Source: Scylla paramamosain
Lineage: Eukaryota > Arthropoda > Malacostraca > Decapoda > Portunidae
Direction of reading: 5' to 3'
NCBI RefSeq assembly: GCF_035594125.1
Contig: NC_087173.1
Location: 16,359,255-16,423,254 of the forward strand
DNA length: 64,000 nt
A program made the translations under genes and the position numbers. The notes beneath the pieces were generated by a model. That model did not search any database, was not told the origin of the DNA, and saw only the letters and a list, made by a program, of their open reading frames with translations. Positions 26,375 through 42,689 of the stretch are shown here, one piece after another; within the stretch, counting starts at the first letter, position 1, and each line of letters starts with the position of its first letter.

Positions 26375-26907
26375 TTTTTTATGTATGAGTGCTACAGGCC
26401 AATGGCAACAAAAATATTGGATAGAAAAAATGACCATTTAATGCCAGAGATGTCAGATAGAATGATTAAAAAAAAAAAAATGTGTCTTTAAACCTCCCTC
26501 TTGAAGGAATTCAAGTCTTAGGAAGGTGGAAACACAGAAGCAGGCAGGGAGTTCCAGAGTTTACCAGAGAAAGGGATGAATGACTGAGAATACTGGTTAA
26601 CTCTTGCATTAGAGAGGCGGACAGAATAGGGATGAGAGAAAGAAGAGTCTTGTGCAGTGAGGCCACAGGAGGAAGGGAGGCATGCAGTTAGAATGATCAG
26701 AAGAGCAGTTAGCATGAAAGCAGCGATAAAGGATAGCAAGAAACACAACATTGCAGCAATGAGAAAGAGGCTGAAGACAATCAGTTAAAAAAAAAAAAAA
26801 GATGATAAGAAGAAAAGCTTTCCATTTCATCCAGTCTAAAATAGCAGTGTGAGAGGATCCCCCCCATACATGTGAAGCATATTCCATACATAGACAGATA
26901 AGGCCCC
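26375..26907 (-). mobile_element. Jockey-like LINE 3' fragment
   Basis: Minus-strand C-terminal frame (26751-26518, with ARVNQYSQSFIPFSGKLWNS) plus 3' end. 5'-truncated, abutting the tail of copy D. Confidence 0.8.
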
Positions 26908-27182
26908 CTTTTTTTTTTTTTTTTTCTTATGTAGGAGGGGCACCAGCCAAGGGCAACAAAAATTGCAACCAAAAAAAAAAGTCTGTACAGAGTCAAAAGT
27001 ATTAGTCAGAAGTTACAAAATAAGTGTCTTGAAACCTCCCTGTTGAAAGAGTTAAAGTCATAAGAAGGTGGAAATACAGAAACAGGGAGGGAGTTCCAGA
27101 GTTTACCAGAGAGAGGATGAATGATTGAGAATACTGGTTAATTCTTGCATTAGAGAGGTGAACAGAATAGGGGATGAGAGAA

Positions 27183-27716
27183 TGTTACTGTATGTAAAGC
27201 GTATGTACCTCACGGCATTATTCCTCGGCATATATACTCGTAAGTGAAATGTTCAATAGTTTTCTATTTGCATGAAAACGTGTAATATGTGTGAGTATCA
27301 GTATTTAATGCTATATTAAGCACCGAAGCCGATGCTCACTTGTTAGTAGTGTGGGGTTAACCTGCTAGTCGCCTGCGGGCATCACTCACGGCCAAGTTGC
27401 GCTCAGACAAAGACGGGCAGGATGGTGACCGAGGTAAATACTTTAATTTTGTAGTTAAAACTGATTGTCATAGTGCTAAGTCAATTGCATGTATTGTTAA
27501 TGAATATTGTAATATGTTGAAAGTGTTTAATATCAGTGTATAATGTTATTTTGTAAGAAATTGAGACCGAGAACTTGTTCGCAGTTCTTACGGTCATGCC
27601 TACCTCATCAATAAACGTCAGAGAGAGAAATGCCTTTCCTCGACCCTACGATGATGGGTGTGATCAGTAAAACAGATCACCTGAGAGCCAATTGATGCCC
27701 AGCCGGTGCGGCTACA
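27183..27716 (+). repeat. 5' LTR of BEL/Pao element 1
   Basis: 534 bp from TG to CA. A CATCAATAAACG segment near 27606 provides an AATAAA poly(A) signal upstream of the R/U5 region. No primer binding site was identified with confidence next to it. Confidence 0.93.
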
Positions 27717-28047
27717 GTAAGAACTCGGCCTACAAGCAAGAAATTGGCTCCATGTGAAACCGCAGCAAGAGTGAGTCACAGGACGAGGGGACGCTGACAT
27801 AAACCTAAAGGTTGACCTCTGAGGCCCCGGGGTCAGCTCTACCCTTGACGACAACCACTCCCTTCTACCCACTGTGCCTCGCCACCATTTTGTAGAACCC
27901 ATGGTCACAGGCAAGAAAGTATAATATTATGTATGTGCACTGAATTGAGTAGCCTAAGTGAAAATTACCCACAATTAGCTAGTATTAAGAGTGGTAATTT
28001 AATTGCTCTTTCAGTGTCTCAGTATTGACACAATTAAGTTGTTAGAT

Positions 28048-31000
28048 ATGTCTGATACTGAGGAAATTAATGCCGTAGATGGCCTTAGGGAAGGTGAGGG
28101 TGAGCAAGTGGACAGGGATCAAACTTGTAATGAAGAAGTTAGTGTCAAGGAGCGAGTGCCAACCGATAAAGGAAGAGAATATCAAGTCAGTGTAACCAAA
28201 GGAAGAGCAGAGTCCTGTAAGCGTAAATGGAGCAGTGTTACCAGCAAAATTAAGAAAGGATTAAAAATTGTAATTAGCCCCTTTGAATTAGAGCCCATGT
28301 CAAGTGAAGTAATAGAGGCATTTCATCAGTATTATGTGGAATACACAAAGCTGGTGGAACTAGAGCCAGAAAGGTCAGAGGAGCTAAATGAAGAGCTGGA
28401 ACACAATCAACAAGTTCACCATGAAATATTAGAAAGTATAGAATGTAAAAGAAAAGAGTTAAAGAATGACAGAGGATCAATTTGTTCTAGCAAACGGTCT
28501 AGGCATTCTAGAGTCTCATCTACTTCATCACATTCATCAGCAGCACAAAGAAAGCAAGAAGTAGCAGCAAAGGTAACCAGACTTAGAAAGGAAATGGAAT
28601 ATCATGATAGCTTAGCAGAGGCAGAAGTTATGTTAGCTAAGACAAAAGCAGAGGCAGAAGTTATGTTAGCTAAGACAAAAGCAGAGGCAGAAGCAATGTT
28701 CTCAAAGAAAAAGAAAGAGAGAGATTTAGCTGTTGCTAGTGCAGAACTTAATGCTCTTAGCTTAGTTGAAGAAGAAGTAAAAATGCTTCCAGGTAATGAT
28801 GAAAGTGTAGAGAAGCAAAGTTATCTTCAACAATACATAGAGTCACAAAATGAAATGAAAGCACAAGTAATTGCAAATCAACAAAGTGATAATGCCATGC
28901 CTCACAAATATGTTACATTCCATGACCCACAGAAACCTTCTTCTTGCAATAGAGATAATGAATTGATGACAAATGAAGTACATGGACAAATATTTAGTGA
29001 ACCTCAGGTAATAAATCTCAACCCTACAGCTCAAAGTCTTGTACCAAGCCCTCGTAGACACACTCATAATGTCAACATGCCTAATAATGTGAATAATGTG
29101 AGACAGAATCATCAATCCTTTTCCCATCCTGGGGGAACCTTTGCAATCAACATACCTGATCCCAAGTGGAGCCTCCCTCCAATAGAGCCTAACACTTTTG
29201 ATGGAGAACCCATGGAATTTCCAAGTTGGTTGAAAAACTTTGAAACTTATGTAGAGTCTAAAACTTCTATTGGTAAAGAGAGACTTGCCTACTTAGACAG
29301 GTATACAACTGGTGAGGCAAAGGATGCCATTAAAATGTTAATGCACTTTAACTCTGATGCTGACTATGTGCAAGCAAAGAAAACTCTTAGTGATAGATTT
29401 GGAAACAAAAGCATCATAGCTGATGCTTACACGAATAAGTTAATGAATTGGCTACCAATCTCTCCGCATAATGGTCCAGCATTAACAGCATTCTCAGATT
29501 TTTTGAAGTGCTGTTTAGCTGCAATGAAACACACTTCTTATTTGTCATTTCTGAATGACCCTAGAGAGCAGAGAAAGGTGCTAGCAAAACTCCCTGAACA
29601 TGTTGTTCATGACTGGAGAAAGCAAGCGATGATATATCTTGATACTAACAGTAATAACACTTCTAGTAGCAATGAAGAGCACCACCCACCCTTTGAAATG
29701 TTATGTGAATTTGTCCAGAAAGAAGCAAAAGGAGCAAGCAATCCATTTCTTTCCTGGAATTCAGTAAGTAGGGAAGTAAATGACTGGATCAAAACTCAAA
29801 CATGGGCAACCAATTGGAAACCAAGGGAATCAAACATCATGACAAAGAATAGAGGGAGTAGAACTTTCATGGCTAAAGCAATTGAGGAAAAACCAATGTG
29901 GTCATTCCAAAGTAAAGTAAATGTACAAGCCAACAAACAGTATCCCAAGGACCTGGAAAGGAAAGGACAATTCTGTCACTACTGTACAAAGGATCATGAT
30001 TTAGATGATTGCAAGGAATTTGCCAAACTTGATGGTAATACTAGGTACAAATTTGCTAAAGAAAAACGGTTATGTACAGGGTGTCTAAAAATGGGTCACA
30101 AAGGAAAGGATTGTAGAAGAAGGAAAGTTTGTAAAGTATGTCAGAGATACCATCCCACAGCTCTTCACAATGATGACATGACAAGAACTGAGAGCCAAAA
30201 GGTGCCAGCACAAGCAACTCAGCCTAAAGATGATAAACCCACAGTAGTAGCCAATAAGGTCAAAGTTACAGAATCAGTGACACATGACATGCACACCATG
30301 ATAGTTCCTGTATGGTTACATCATGTTAGTAATGAAGAGAATAAAGTTTTAGTGTATGCCCTGCTGGATGAGCAGTCTGATGCTTCATTCATCAAGGAAA
30401 GCACTCTGAATAAATTGGGAGTTAGTGGACCATCAGTGTCACTCAATATCCACACAATAAGTGGAAAACAAATCACTGATTCTATCAAAATTCATGGACT
30501 TAAAGTAAGAGGTTATAATGAAGAAGTGGAAATATCAGTCCCTTCAGCATATTCAACAGAAAACATTTCAGCTGGACAGAGTCAGATACCAAGGCCCGAG
30601 ACTGCTTGTGACTGGCCCCACTTAAAGGCAATCTCTGACAAACTAATGAAATATGACCCAAACATTGACATAGGACTTCTCATTGGTCTTGATTGTGCAG
30701 AAGCCATTATGACAGAAGAGCAAATAGCAGGTGATAGCAAGAAGCATCCCTATGCCCGTAGGACAGAGCTAGGTTGGGGGATCATTGGTAAAATCTCACC
30801 CCATTCAAGTCCATTGGAGGATACAGTGGTAGTCTACAGAACAGTGACACAAGAAGTAGAAATCAATGAAGAAAAGAGGGTTAATTTCTTAGTGGTTCCT
30901 ACTAAAACCAAAGAGATGATTAATCCTTCTCAAGTGAGAGATATGTTTGAACTTGACTTCAGTGATAGAAAGTCAGCTGACACTCCATTATCATATGAAG

Positions 31001-34000
31001 ATAAAAGGTTTATGAGTAAGATGAAAGAAGGAGTACATCAGCTGAAGGATGGCCATTATGAGTTGCCCCTTCCTCTTAAAGATGATAACGTCAAGCTTCC
31101 AAACAACAAACTATTAGCAGAGCAGAGACTCAAGAAGTTAAGAGCTAAACTTGAGAAGGATAATCAACACAAAGGTGATTACAAGGTGTTCATGGATGAT
31201 ATGATTACAAAAGGTTATGCAGAGGTTGTACCGACAAAGGATTTAGTTAGGAATGATGGTAAGGTCTGGTACATTCCACATCATGGAGTCTATCATCCAA
31301 GAAAGCCAAAGAAGTTGAGAGTTGTCTTTGACTGTAGTGCAAACTACAGGAACCAATCATTAAACAGTCACCTGTTACAAGGCCCAGACCTTACCAACAA
31401 ACTTATTGGAGTGTTGTGTAGGTTTAGGCAAGAAAGGATTGCACTTGTATGTGATATAGAAGCAATGTATCATCAAGTGAAGGTCAACCCAGAACACAGA
31501 GACATGTTAAGATTCCTTTGGTGGGAAAATGGTGACCTTAATAATGATATAGCTGAATACAGGATGACAGCTCACCTGTTTGGAGCTACTTCATCTCCAA
31601 GTGTAGCCAACTTTGCTCTTAAGAAAGCTGCAGATGACTATGGATGTGGATCTGATGCAGCCAAGTTTGTAAGAAACAACTTTTATGTTGATGATGGTTT
31701 GAAGTCAGTAGCTACAATGGATGAAGCTGTCACTCTTATTCAGCAGAGCAAAGAATTATGTTACAAGGGAGGTTTTAACCCTCATAAGTTCTTGTCAAAC
31801 AACAAAGCTGTATTAGCTGCAATTTCTCCTCATGAGAGAGCAGATGGAATTAAAAGTTTGGATTTTAGTAAGAATGAAGACACACTGCCTATAGAAAGAA
31901 CTTTGGGAGTTGAGTGGTGCATAGAATCTGGCACATTTCAATTTAGAATAAAGCTGAAAGACAAGCCACTCACCAGGAGAGGCATTCTGTCAACAGTGAG
32001 CTCTATATATGATCCATTAGGTCTAGTGTCACCTCTCATACTGACTGGAAAGCAAATTTTACAAGAATTATGTAATAATGCAGTTGATTGGGATGATGAG
32101 GTGCCAGATTATGTCAAACCTAAATGGTTAAAATGGAAGGATGAGCTGCACAAACTAGATCAGTTAAAGGTACCTAGATGCTACAAACCTGATGACTTTG
32201 GGGAAGTAGAAAAGGTTGAACTCCATCACTTTTCAGATGCCTGTCAAGAGGGATATGGCCAGTGCTCATATATTAGATTAATTAGCAAGACTGGCCAAAT
32301 TCATTGTGCATTAGTAATGGCAAAGTCACGTGTCACACCTCTAAAAACCATAACAATTCCCAGACTAGAACTAGCAGCAGCAGTGGTGTCAGTTAGAATC
32401 CATAAACTCTTGAAGGGAGAACTTGAGTATAATAATGTGGAAGAAGTATTTTGGACAGACAGCAAAGTAGTCCTTGGTTACATTGCAAATGAAGCAAAGA
32501 GATTCCATGTATATGTTGCAAATAGAGTAGAAACAATAAGAGATCACACTTCACCAGATCAGTGGAAATTTGTAGAGACGCAGTATAACCCAGCAGATCA
32601 TGCATCTAGAGGCATGACAGCAGATGAATTGTGCAATAGCAAGATCTGGTGGAATGGCCCAGAATTCCTTTGGCAACATAGCAAAATGGATAGCCATTCC
32701 CAGTACAAGGTCATAAATGAGAATGATCCAGAAGTGAAGAAAGTTGTATGCCATGCAGTAGGTACACAACAGCCCACAGATATACTAGAAAGACTTGAGT
32801 ATTTTTCTGATTGGTTTAAAGCAAAGAGGGCAGTTGCTGTATGCCTCAAGCTTCTGAACAGCTTCAGAGGAAAAGGTGATGGCACTACTAAAGTAAAGGG
32901 AAACACATATAAGCCAGTAAATGTAGCAGAAGTGTCAGAAGCTGAAAATGTAATTATAAAACAACTGCAATCAAAGGCATTCCAAAAGGAGATAAATGTA
33001 CTGAAATCATCTGCTAACCATAATTCTTTAATTAAAGGAGACAATGGCAAGGGAACAAAAGTGATAGACAAGACCAGTTCCCTCTATAAGTTAGATCCCT
33101 ACATTGACAAAAATGGTATCATGAGAGTAGGAGGAAGATTGAGGCTTTCTAATATGACAGATGAATCCAAACATCCAGTCATCCTCTCCAAAACATCTCA
33201 CATAACCCAGCTGATAATATGCCACCATCACAAAAGGACAAATCATCAAGGCAGGGGCATAACTTTAAATGAAATCAGGTCATGTGAATACTGGATAGTA
33301 GGAGGATCATCCCTAGTATCAAGGCACATTTCAAAGTGCATTATCTGTCGTAAGGTTAGAAGTACAACACAGGGACAGAAGATGGCAGACCTGCCTATTG
33401 ACAGACTAGAACCATCACCTCCTTTTACATACTCAGCAGTAGATTTCTTTGGCCCTTTCTATATCAAAGAGGGGCGTAAAGAGCTTAAAAGATATGGAGT
33501 GCTCTTTACTTGCATGGCATGTAGAGCTGTGCACATAGAGACAGCCAACAGCATGGATACAAGTTCCTTCCTAAGTGCATACCGTCGCTTTGTAGGAAGA
33601 AGAGGGCCTGTAAGACAGTTGAGATGTGACCAAGGAACTAACTTTGTAGGAGCCAAATCAGAGTATAAGAAATGCTTGAAAGAATTAAATAACAATAAAG
33701 TCAGACAAGAACTCATGAAAGATCAGTGTGACTGGATTGTTTTTAACATGAATGTACCCAATTCCAGTCACATGGGAGGTGTTTGGGAGAGGCAGATACG
33801 CACAGTGAGAAATGTACTCTCTGTGTTGCTTGATCAGCATGGTACCCAGTTAGATGACCAAGATCTGAGAACCTTCTTAGTTGAAGCAGAAAACATAGTT
33901 AATGGTCGTCCCCTAACTGTGGACCATCTTAACTCCCCAGAAAGTCCTACACCGTTGACACCCAGTAATTTGTTAACTATGAAAACAAAGGTAGTACTGC

Positions 34001-34383
34001 CTCCTCCAAGCATTTTCATTAAGAAGGACCTGTACTGCATAAAGAGATGGCGCAGAGCACAATACCTGGCCAACCAGTTCTGGTCCAGGTAGAAAAAGGA
34101 GTATGTGCAATTCCTACAACTTAGAAATAAGTGGACAACACCAAAGAGGAATCTCAGTGTAAATGACATAGTTATCATCAAAGATCAGAATTTAGCAAGG
34201 AACCAGTGGAAACTGGGAAGAGTAACAGAAGTATCTCATGATCATGATGGCCTAGTAAGAAAGGTTAAGGTCCTGGTTTCAGACTGTAATCTCGACAACC
34301 AGGGAAGACACATAAAGGCAAACAGGACCATCATAGAGAGGCCAATACATAGTCTAGTATTGCTGTTAGAAGTTAATGCATAA
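28048..34383 (+). pseudogene. BEL/Pao gag-pol polyprotein, one in-frame stop
   Basis: The first ATG is at 28048 (MSDTEEINAVDGLREG). The frame is open to a TAG at 34090-34092 and stays open in the same frame to 34383. Order, with residues counted from the ATG: coiled, charged gag N terminus with an AEAEVMLAKTK repeat (about 180-230); DUF1759-type gag (about 375-500); Cys/His knuckles CHYC...C and CTGC...H...C (about 643-700); aspartic protease at LLDEQSDASF (about 772); reverse transcriptase with FYVDDG (about 1213); RNase H from HHFSDACQEGYG (about 1393); integrase HHCC zinc region (about 1725-1768) and DDE core including VDFFGPF and GGVWERQ (about 1797-1915); then a C-terminal DUF5641-type domain broken by the stop. 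All catalytic motifs that I looked for are present. Confidence 0.93.
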
Positions 34384-34506
34384 TAATAGACCGGAACATC
34401 CCCGCCAAGGAGCCAGTGTAACAAAACATATTATGTGCTAATCCTAGTTTTAAGGTACATAGTAATCTTAATTTAAGGTAAATTGTTACACAATTTAGGG
34501 GAGCCA

Positions 34507-35034
34507 TGTTACTGTATGTAAAGCGTATGTACCTCACAGCATTATTCCTCGGCATTTATAAGTGAAATGTTCAATAGTTTTCTATTTGCATGAAAACGTG
34601 TAATATGTGTGAGTATCAGTATTTAATGCTATATTAAGCACCGAAGCCGATGCTCACTTGTTAGTAGTGTGGGGTTAACCTGCTAGTCGCCTGCGGGCAT
34701 CACTCACGGCCAAGTCGCGCTCAGACAAAGACGGGCAGGATGGTGACCGAGGTAAATACTTTAATTTTGTAGTTAAAACTGATTGTCATAGTGCTAAGTC
34801 AATTGCATGTATTGTTAATGAATATTGTAATATGTTGAAAGTGTTTAATATCAGTGTATAATGTTATTTTGTAAGAAATTGAGACCGAGAACTTGTTCGC
34901 AGTTCTTACGGTCATGCCTACCTCATCAATAAATGTCAGAGAGAGAAATGCCTTTCCTCGACCCTACGATGATGGGTGTGATCAGTAAAACAGATCACCT
35001 GAGAGCCAATTGATGCCCAGCCGGTGCGGCTACA
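34507..35034 (+). repeat. 3' LTR of BEL/Pao element 1
   Basis: 528 bp, nearly identical to 27183-27716. It lacks the short insertion seen after CGGCAT in the 5' LTR. Confidence 0.95.
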
Positions 35035-36389
35035 GAGAAAGAAGAAAGTTTCGTGCAGCAAGGCCATGGGAGGGGGGGAGACATGCAGTTAGTAAGATCA
35101 GAAGAGCAGCTGGTATTAAAACAGCAGAAGATAGCAAGAGATGCAGCACTATGGCGATGAGAAAGAGGCTGAAGACAGTCAATTAGAGGGGAGGAGTTTA
35201 TAAGATGAAAAGCTTTTGATTCCACCCTTTTTAAAAGAACAGTATGAGTGAATCTCCCCCATGCATGTGAAACATACTCCATACATGGACAGATAAGGCC
35301 CCTGCACTGTTAGAAGCTGTGGGGATGAGAAAAACTGGGAGACAACTCAGAACACCAAACTTCATAGAAGTTGTTTTAGGTAGAGATGAGATGTGAAATT
35401 TCCAGTTTAGATAATAAGTAAAGGACAGACCAAGGATGTTCACCGTACAAGAGAGGGACAGTTGACTGTCACTGAAGAGGAGGGGATAGTTATCTGGAAG
35501 GTGGTGTCGAGTTGATAGATGGAGGAATTGAGTTTTCAAGACGTTGAACAATACTAAGTTTGCTCTGCCCCAATGAGAAATTTTTGAGAGGCCAGAAGTC
35601 AGGTGTTCTGTGACTTACCTGCATGAGCTGTTTAATTCCTTAAGGGTTGGATGTTTATGAAAAGACATTGGAAAGTGCAGGGCAGTATCATCAGCGTAGT
35701 AGTGGATAGATCAAGAAGTTTGGTAGAAGATCATTAAAGAGTAACAGCAAGAGAGTGGCTGACAGGACAGAACCCTGAGGAACACCACTGTTAATAGACT
35801 TAGGAGAAGAACAGTGACTGTCTACCTCAACAGCAATAGAACGGTCAGAGAGGAAACTTAACATGAAGTTATAGAAAGTAGGATAGAAGCCGTAGGAGGG
35901 TAGTTTGGAAATCAAATCTTCCTGCTGAGGGTAATTCAAAAACTTTAGAGGCAGAAAATTAAAGCAAAAGGATGGTAGTCTGAGGGATTAGAGCAATCTC
36001 CCTTTTTAGAAATAGGCTGAATATAGGTAAACTTCCAGCTGGAAGGAAAAGGTAGATGTTGATAGACAGAGTTGGAAGAGTTTGATTTGGCAAGGTGCAA
36101 GCACAGTTTTGAAGAACAATCAGGTCCATGAGCATTCCAAGGATTGGGGCCAGGAAGGGCACCTCCGCTTTACAGGGGCCCTAAGGAGGGATTGGAACAA
36201 TAGGACACGATACAGAGAAGCACAATGGAGATTGGGTGACAGCATAGGCAGAAGGATTAGAAGTAAGGAAAAGGTCAAGAATGTTGGGTGTATCCCATAG
36301 ACGGTCAGGAATATAAGTATAATTTTAAAAAAAACATAATGCAGGGTGATGTCAACAGATACAATTAAAATAATGGAGAAAAGGATGAA

Positions 36390-36715
36390 GAAATAAATTG
36401 TACAGAAGGGAAGAAGGCAGTGGTAAGATAAAAAAAATACTCAAAGAGCGAAAGTTAAGACAAAAAAAAAATGTATGGAAGGGAAAGAAGAAAACTGATC
36501 AAATAAAGGACAAATGAAAAATGTACAAAAAGGAAAGACAAGAACTAATCAAGTAAAGAACAAACACAAAGAAACAAAAATGTACTGAAATGAAAGAAGA
36601 TAACTAATCAAATAAAAACTAAAAATAAGAAAAAAGAAAAACTAATCAAATAAAGAACAAAAGTAAAGAAAAAAGTGTACAAAAGTGAAAGAAAACTCAT
36701 TAATCCAAAAAAAAA
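36390..36715. repeat. Degenerate purine-rich minisatellite
   Basis: About five imperfect units of roughly 50-65 bp sharing AACTAATCAAATAAAGAACA and AAATGTACAAAA-type segments. Located just downstream of exon 36811 in the host intron. Confidence 0.75.
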
Positions 36716-36810
36716 AATGCCCAGAATGATAAACTCCACAGGTGCAGTTACCTGAAGAGAACAAGGGTTATATAGAAGTAAGAATTTATGTAACACTCAT
36801 CAGTAATCAC

Positions 36811-36877
36811 CTCTGGGCGTCTTGGGCTTCAGATCCGTCGCCTCATGCACGCTGACGTGTAGAGTGATGTGTGGGGA
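36811..36877 (-). CDS. BAIAP3/Munc13-4-family gene, C2-domain exon 1
   Basis: A 67-nt exon, phase 0 in and one base over at the end. The acceptor is CCCATCCAG| (36879-36878, after a C-rich tract) and the donor AGAG|GTGATT. It encodes SPHITLHVSVHEATDLKPKT and PR. ITLHVSVHEATDL is the first C2 strand (hydrophobic alternation, then [EA]-A-x-D-L). It follows the exon at 41621 (KKD then SPHIT) and precedes 24356 in phase. The next intron is about 12.5 kb and holds the BEL/Pao element. Confidence 0.87.
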
Positions 36878-36943
36878 CTGGATGGGGAGGGGGAGAGGGG
36901 CGAGGGTGATGAGTGACAAGCTGGCAGCAGATGTGGTATGACA

Positions 36944-36966
36944 CTACTACTACTACTACTACTACC

Positions 36967-37009
<43 letters not shown>
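36944..37009. repeat. (CTA)n then (CT)n microsatellite
   Basis: Short CTA run followed by about 20 CT units, upstream (on the minus strand) of exon 36811. Confidence 0.95.
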
Positions 37010-37012
<3 letters not shown>

Positions 37013-37100
37013 CATCATCTGCTTTTGCTTTGTTTGTTGTTTATCATTTGCTTCAATCTAGCATGTTAATTTCTTTGTCATTCTATCTGTCTGTTCATTT

Positions 37101-40790
<3,690 letters not shown>

Positions 40791-40959
40791 TCTACACACA
40801 CACATACATACACACACACATGGAATTTAGACTATTATTTTGTGTTTTGATTATTGCTGCATTATTACGACTTAAGTGAATTATGTGAAGCAAATTATTA
40901 TCAGGACAAAAATGTGTAAACTGCACCTAAAAATATCAAGTAGTAAATAAATAAATGAA

Positions 40960-40966
40960 TAAATAA

Positions 40967-41043
<77 letters not shown>

Positions 41044-41083
41044 TGAAGAAGAAGAAGAAGAAGAAGAAGAAGAAGAAGAAGAA
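40960..41083. repeat. (AAT)n then (GAA)n microsatellite
   Basis: About 26 AAT units, then about 13 GAA units. Confidence 0.96.
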
Positions 41084-41215
41084 ATATCTTGATAGTAAGC
41101 AAAAATAAAAAAAAGTAAGGGACTGACGAATTCCACATTATGGAGTACAAACATCGAGCAAAACTCCGGATGATAACTTAAAATTTAATTTTACTTTCTT
41201 GATCGAAAAAAAAAT

Positions 41216-41220
<5 letters not shown>

Positions 41221-41303
<83 letters not shown>

Positions 41304-41356
41304 TGTGTGTGTATCACACAACCACCATACAATACAAATTAATAATTTAAATTAAT

Positions 41357-41394
<38 letters not shown>
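41221..41394. repeat. Two (GA)n arrays with a short GT run
   Basis: Arrays at 41221-41301 and about 41360-41394, less than 250 bp downstream of exon 41621 in the sense of transcription. Confidence 0.95.
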
Positions 41395-41399
<5 letters not shown>

Positions 41400-41620
41400 C
41401 AAGTACCTTTAAATTAGAAGTATGTTTTGTTCATTATAACCATGAAACTTCACTTAAATCAAATCAACCGTATCACTAAACTCTCACTCACACCTTTCAT
41501 GTAGTTACAGATCTTCAAATAGCTTTTAGTATCATATATTTCTCGTATATCACAGCTATAAACGCTTATTCAAACAAGAACCATATATCACTAAACTAAA
41601 AAAAAAAAAAAAAAACTCAC

Positions 41621-41857
41621 ATCTTTCTTCTGCGCTTGTTCTTTGATCTGCACCATGGTAGCCTCGTCCACCTCAAACAAATCCTTCAGCTCCTTCTGCA
41701 GTTCATCCATAGTGGGAGTGTCCTGAGTGGCTGCTCCCTCCAAACCTGTTTCAATCACTGCTGCCGACGCCCTCCTCGCTGCCTGCTGCAGTAAAGGGTC
41801 CGGGGTCGAGTGGAGGTGGAGGGCTGAGTAAAACACGTCAGACAGCTGCTGCTCCTC
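41621..41857 (-). CDS. BAIAP3/Munc13-4-family gene, exon before the C2 domain
   Basis: A 79-codon exon, phase 0 at both ends, with acceptor CTTTCAAAG| (41859-41858) and donor GAT|GTGAGT. It encodes EEQQLSDVFYSALHLHSTPD, an Ala-rich middle, then MDELQKELKDLFEVDEATMV and QIKEQAQKKD. Family members have, just before their first C2 domain, a helix of the type L-Y-x-x-[AVL]-L-x-x-[IL]-H followed by a second helix ending in a charged run. The pattern is recognisable here but the identity is low, so the assignment rests mainly on the in-phase C2 exons downstream. It is GC-richer than the surrounding intron. Confidence 0.78.
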
Positions 41858-41960
41858 CTTTGAAAGACGAGAGAAATGACTGTTGGTTAATGGTATTTGT
41901 AGTAGTGGTGGTGGTTGATGGTGTTCTTATTCAGGTACACTGGTTTGATGCCCTTCGAAA

Positions 41961-41967
<7 letters not shown>

Positions 41968-42058
<91 letters not shown>
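41968..42058. repeat. (CT)n microsatellite
   Basis: About 45 CT units, roughly 110 bp upstream of exon 41621 on its strand (GA there). Confidence 0.97.
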
Positions 42059-42059
<1 letters not shown>

Positions 42060-42207
42060 GCATTTCAGTGTAACAGACGCTTTTGTTTATTTTATTTATT
42101 TATTTACTTATTGACACACACTGTAGTCGCCAGCTGTGTCGCCTCACAAGGTCCTGTGAGGCTGGAGGCGAGAGACTAATACGAAGCATGTGTAACACTA
42201 AAGAAAA

Positions 42208-42630
42208 GCCCCGAGCACACTAGCGACTTTGTAGAGTCACAAGTGGCTGCGTTTTGTGGCGGGGATATTTTCTCCCATAGGTTCCCATTGTTTTCAAGCT
42301 TTGTCGATCACACTTGTGTCTGTGGCTCGCGACTGTGGCAAGCTGTCGCTCGTCCCCGCCACAAACAGCGCATTTTGTGGCGGCGTTTTGTGGCTGGCTG
42401 AGAGCACACTAGCGACCTCTGGCGACCACATGTGGCTGCTAATCAGTGATGCAGGAAACTTCGTAGAGGTGAGGTGTGGCGACCAAATGTGGCCGGGTAT
42501 TCAAAACATAACCACATGTGGTCGCCACATGTGGTCGCAATTTGTGGCTCTAAAAAGTGGCTAGTGTGCTCTGGACCGCCACTTTGCGCGGCCACTTGTG
42601 GTGCCACAGAGTGGCTAGTGTGCTCGGGGC
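42208..42630. mobile_element. MITE with nested inverted repeats and TGTGGC motifs
   Basis: Outer ends GCCCCGAGCACACTAGC (42208) and GCTAGTGTGCTCGGGGC (ending 42630) form an imperfect inverted repeat of about 40 bp. A second, inner pair, GAGCACACTAGC at 42402 and GCTAGTGTGCTC ending 42572, encloses a core full of ACATGTGG and TGTGGCGAC motifs in both orientations. No ORF. Class unknown. A target duplication was not clear. Confidence 0.75.
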
Positions 42631-42689
42631 CAAAGAGTAGAAACTAAGGAAACTGCATTCATTATAGTAGTTAATTGCAGCAGTGAAGT

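Larger units (their letters stand above)
27183..35034 (+). mobile_element. BEL/Pao LTR retrotransposon 1, almost intact
   Basis: Two LTRs (TGTTACTG...GGCTACA), one long gag-pol frame between them, and a 5-bp target duplication GAGAA at 27178-27182 and 35035-35039. By eye the two LTRs differ by only a few substitutions and one short indel near 27230, so the insertion is young. A purine-rich tract (TTTAGGGGAG) precedes the 3' LTR. It sits in the minus strand Jockey-like copy D, inside the 12-kb intron of the BAIAP3-type gene. Confidence 0.95.
26908..36320 (-). mobile_element. Jockey-like LINE copy D, split by BEL/Pao element 1
   Basis: Minus-strand element whose 3' end is the T run near 26910 and whose 5' truncation is at about 36320. 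The piece 26908-27182 and the piece 35040-36320 are collinear with copies B and E once the LTR element is removed. RT remnants include NSGVPQGSVLSATLLLLLFN (35939-35691). Small internal deletions around 35930 and 36150. Confidence 0.85.

Noticed and set aside
32598..33071. 157-residue minus-strand ORF inside the BEL/Pao region
   Set aside because: Antisense shadow of the polyprotein; no motif, and the same shadow pattern appears under the second copy.
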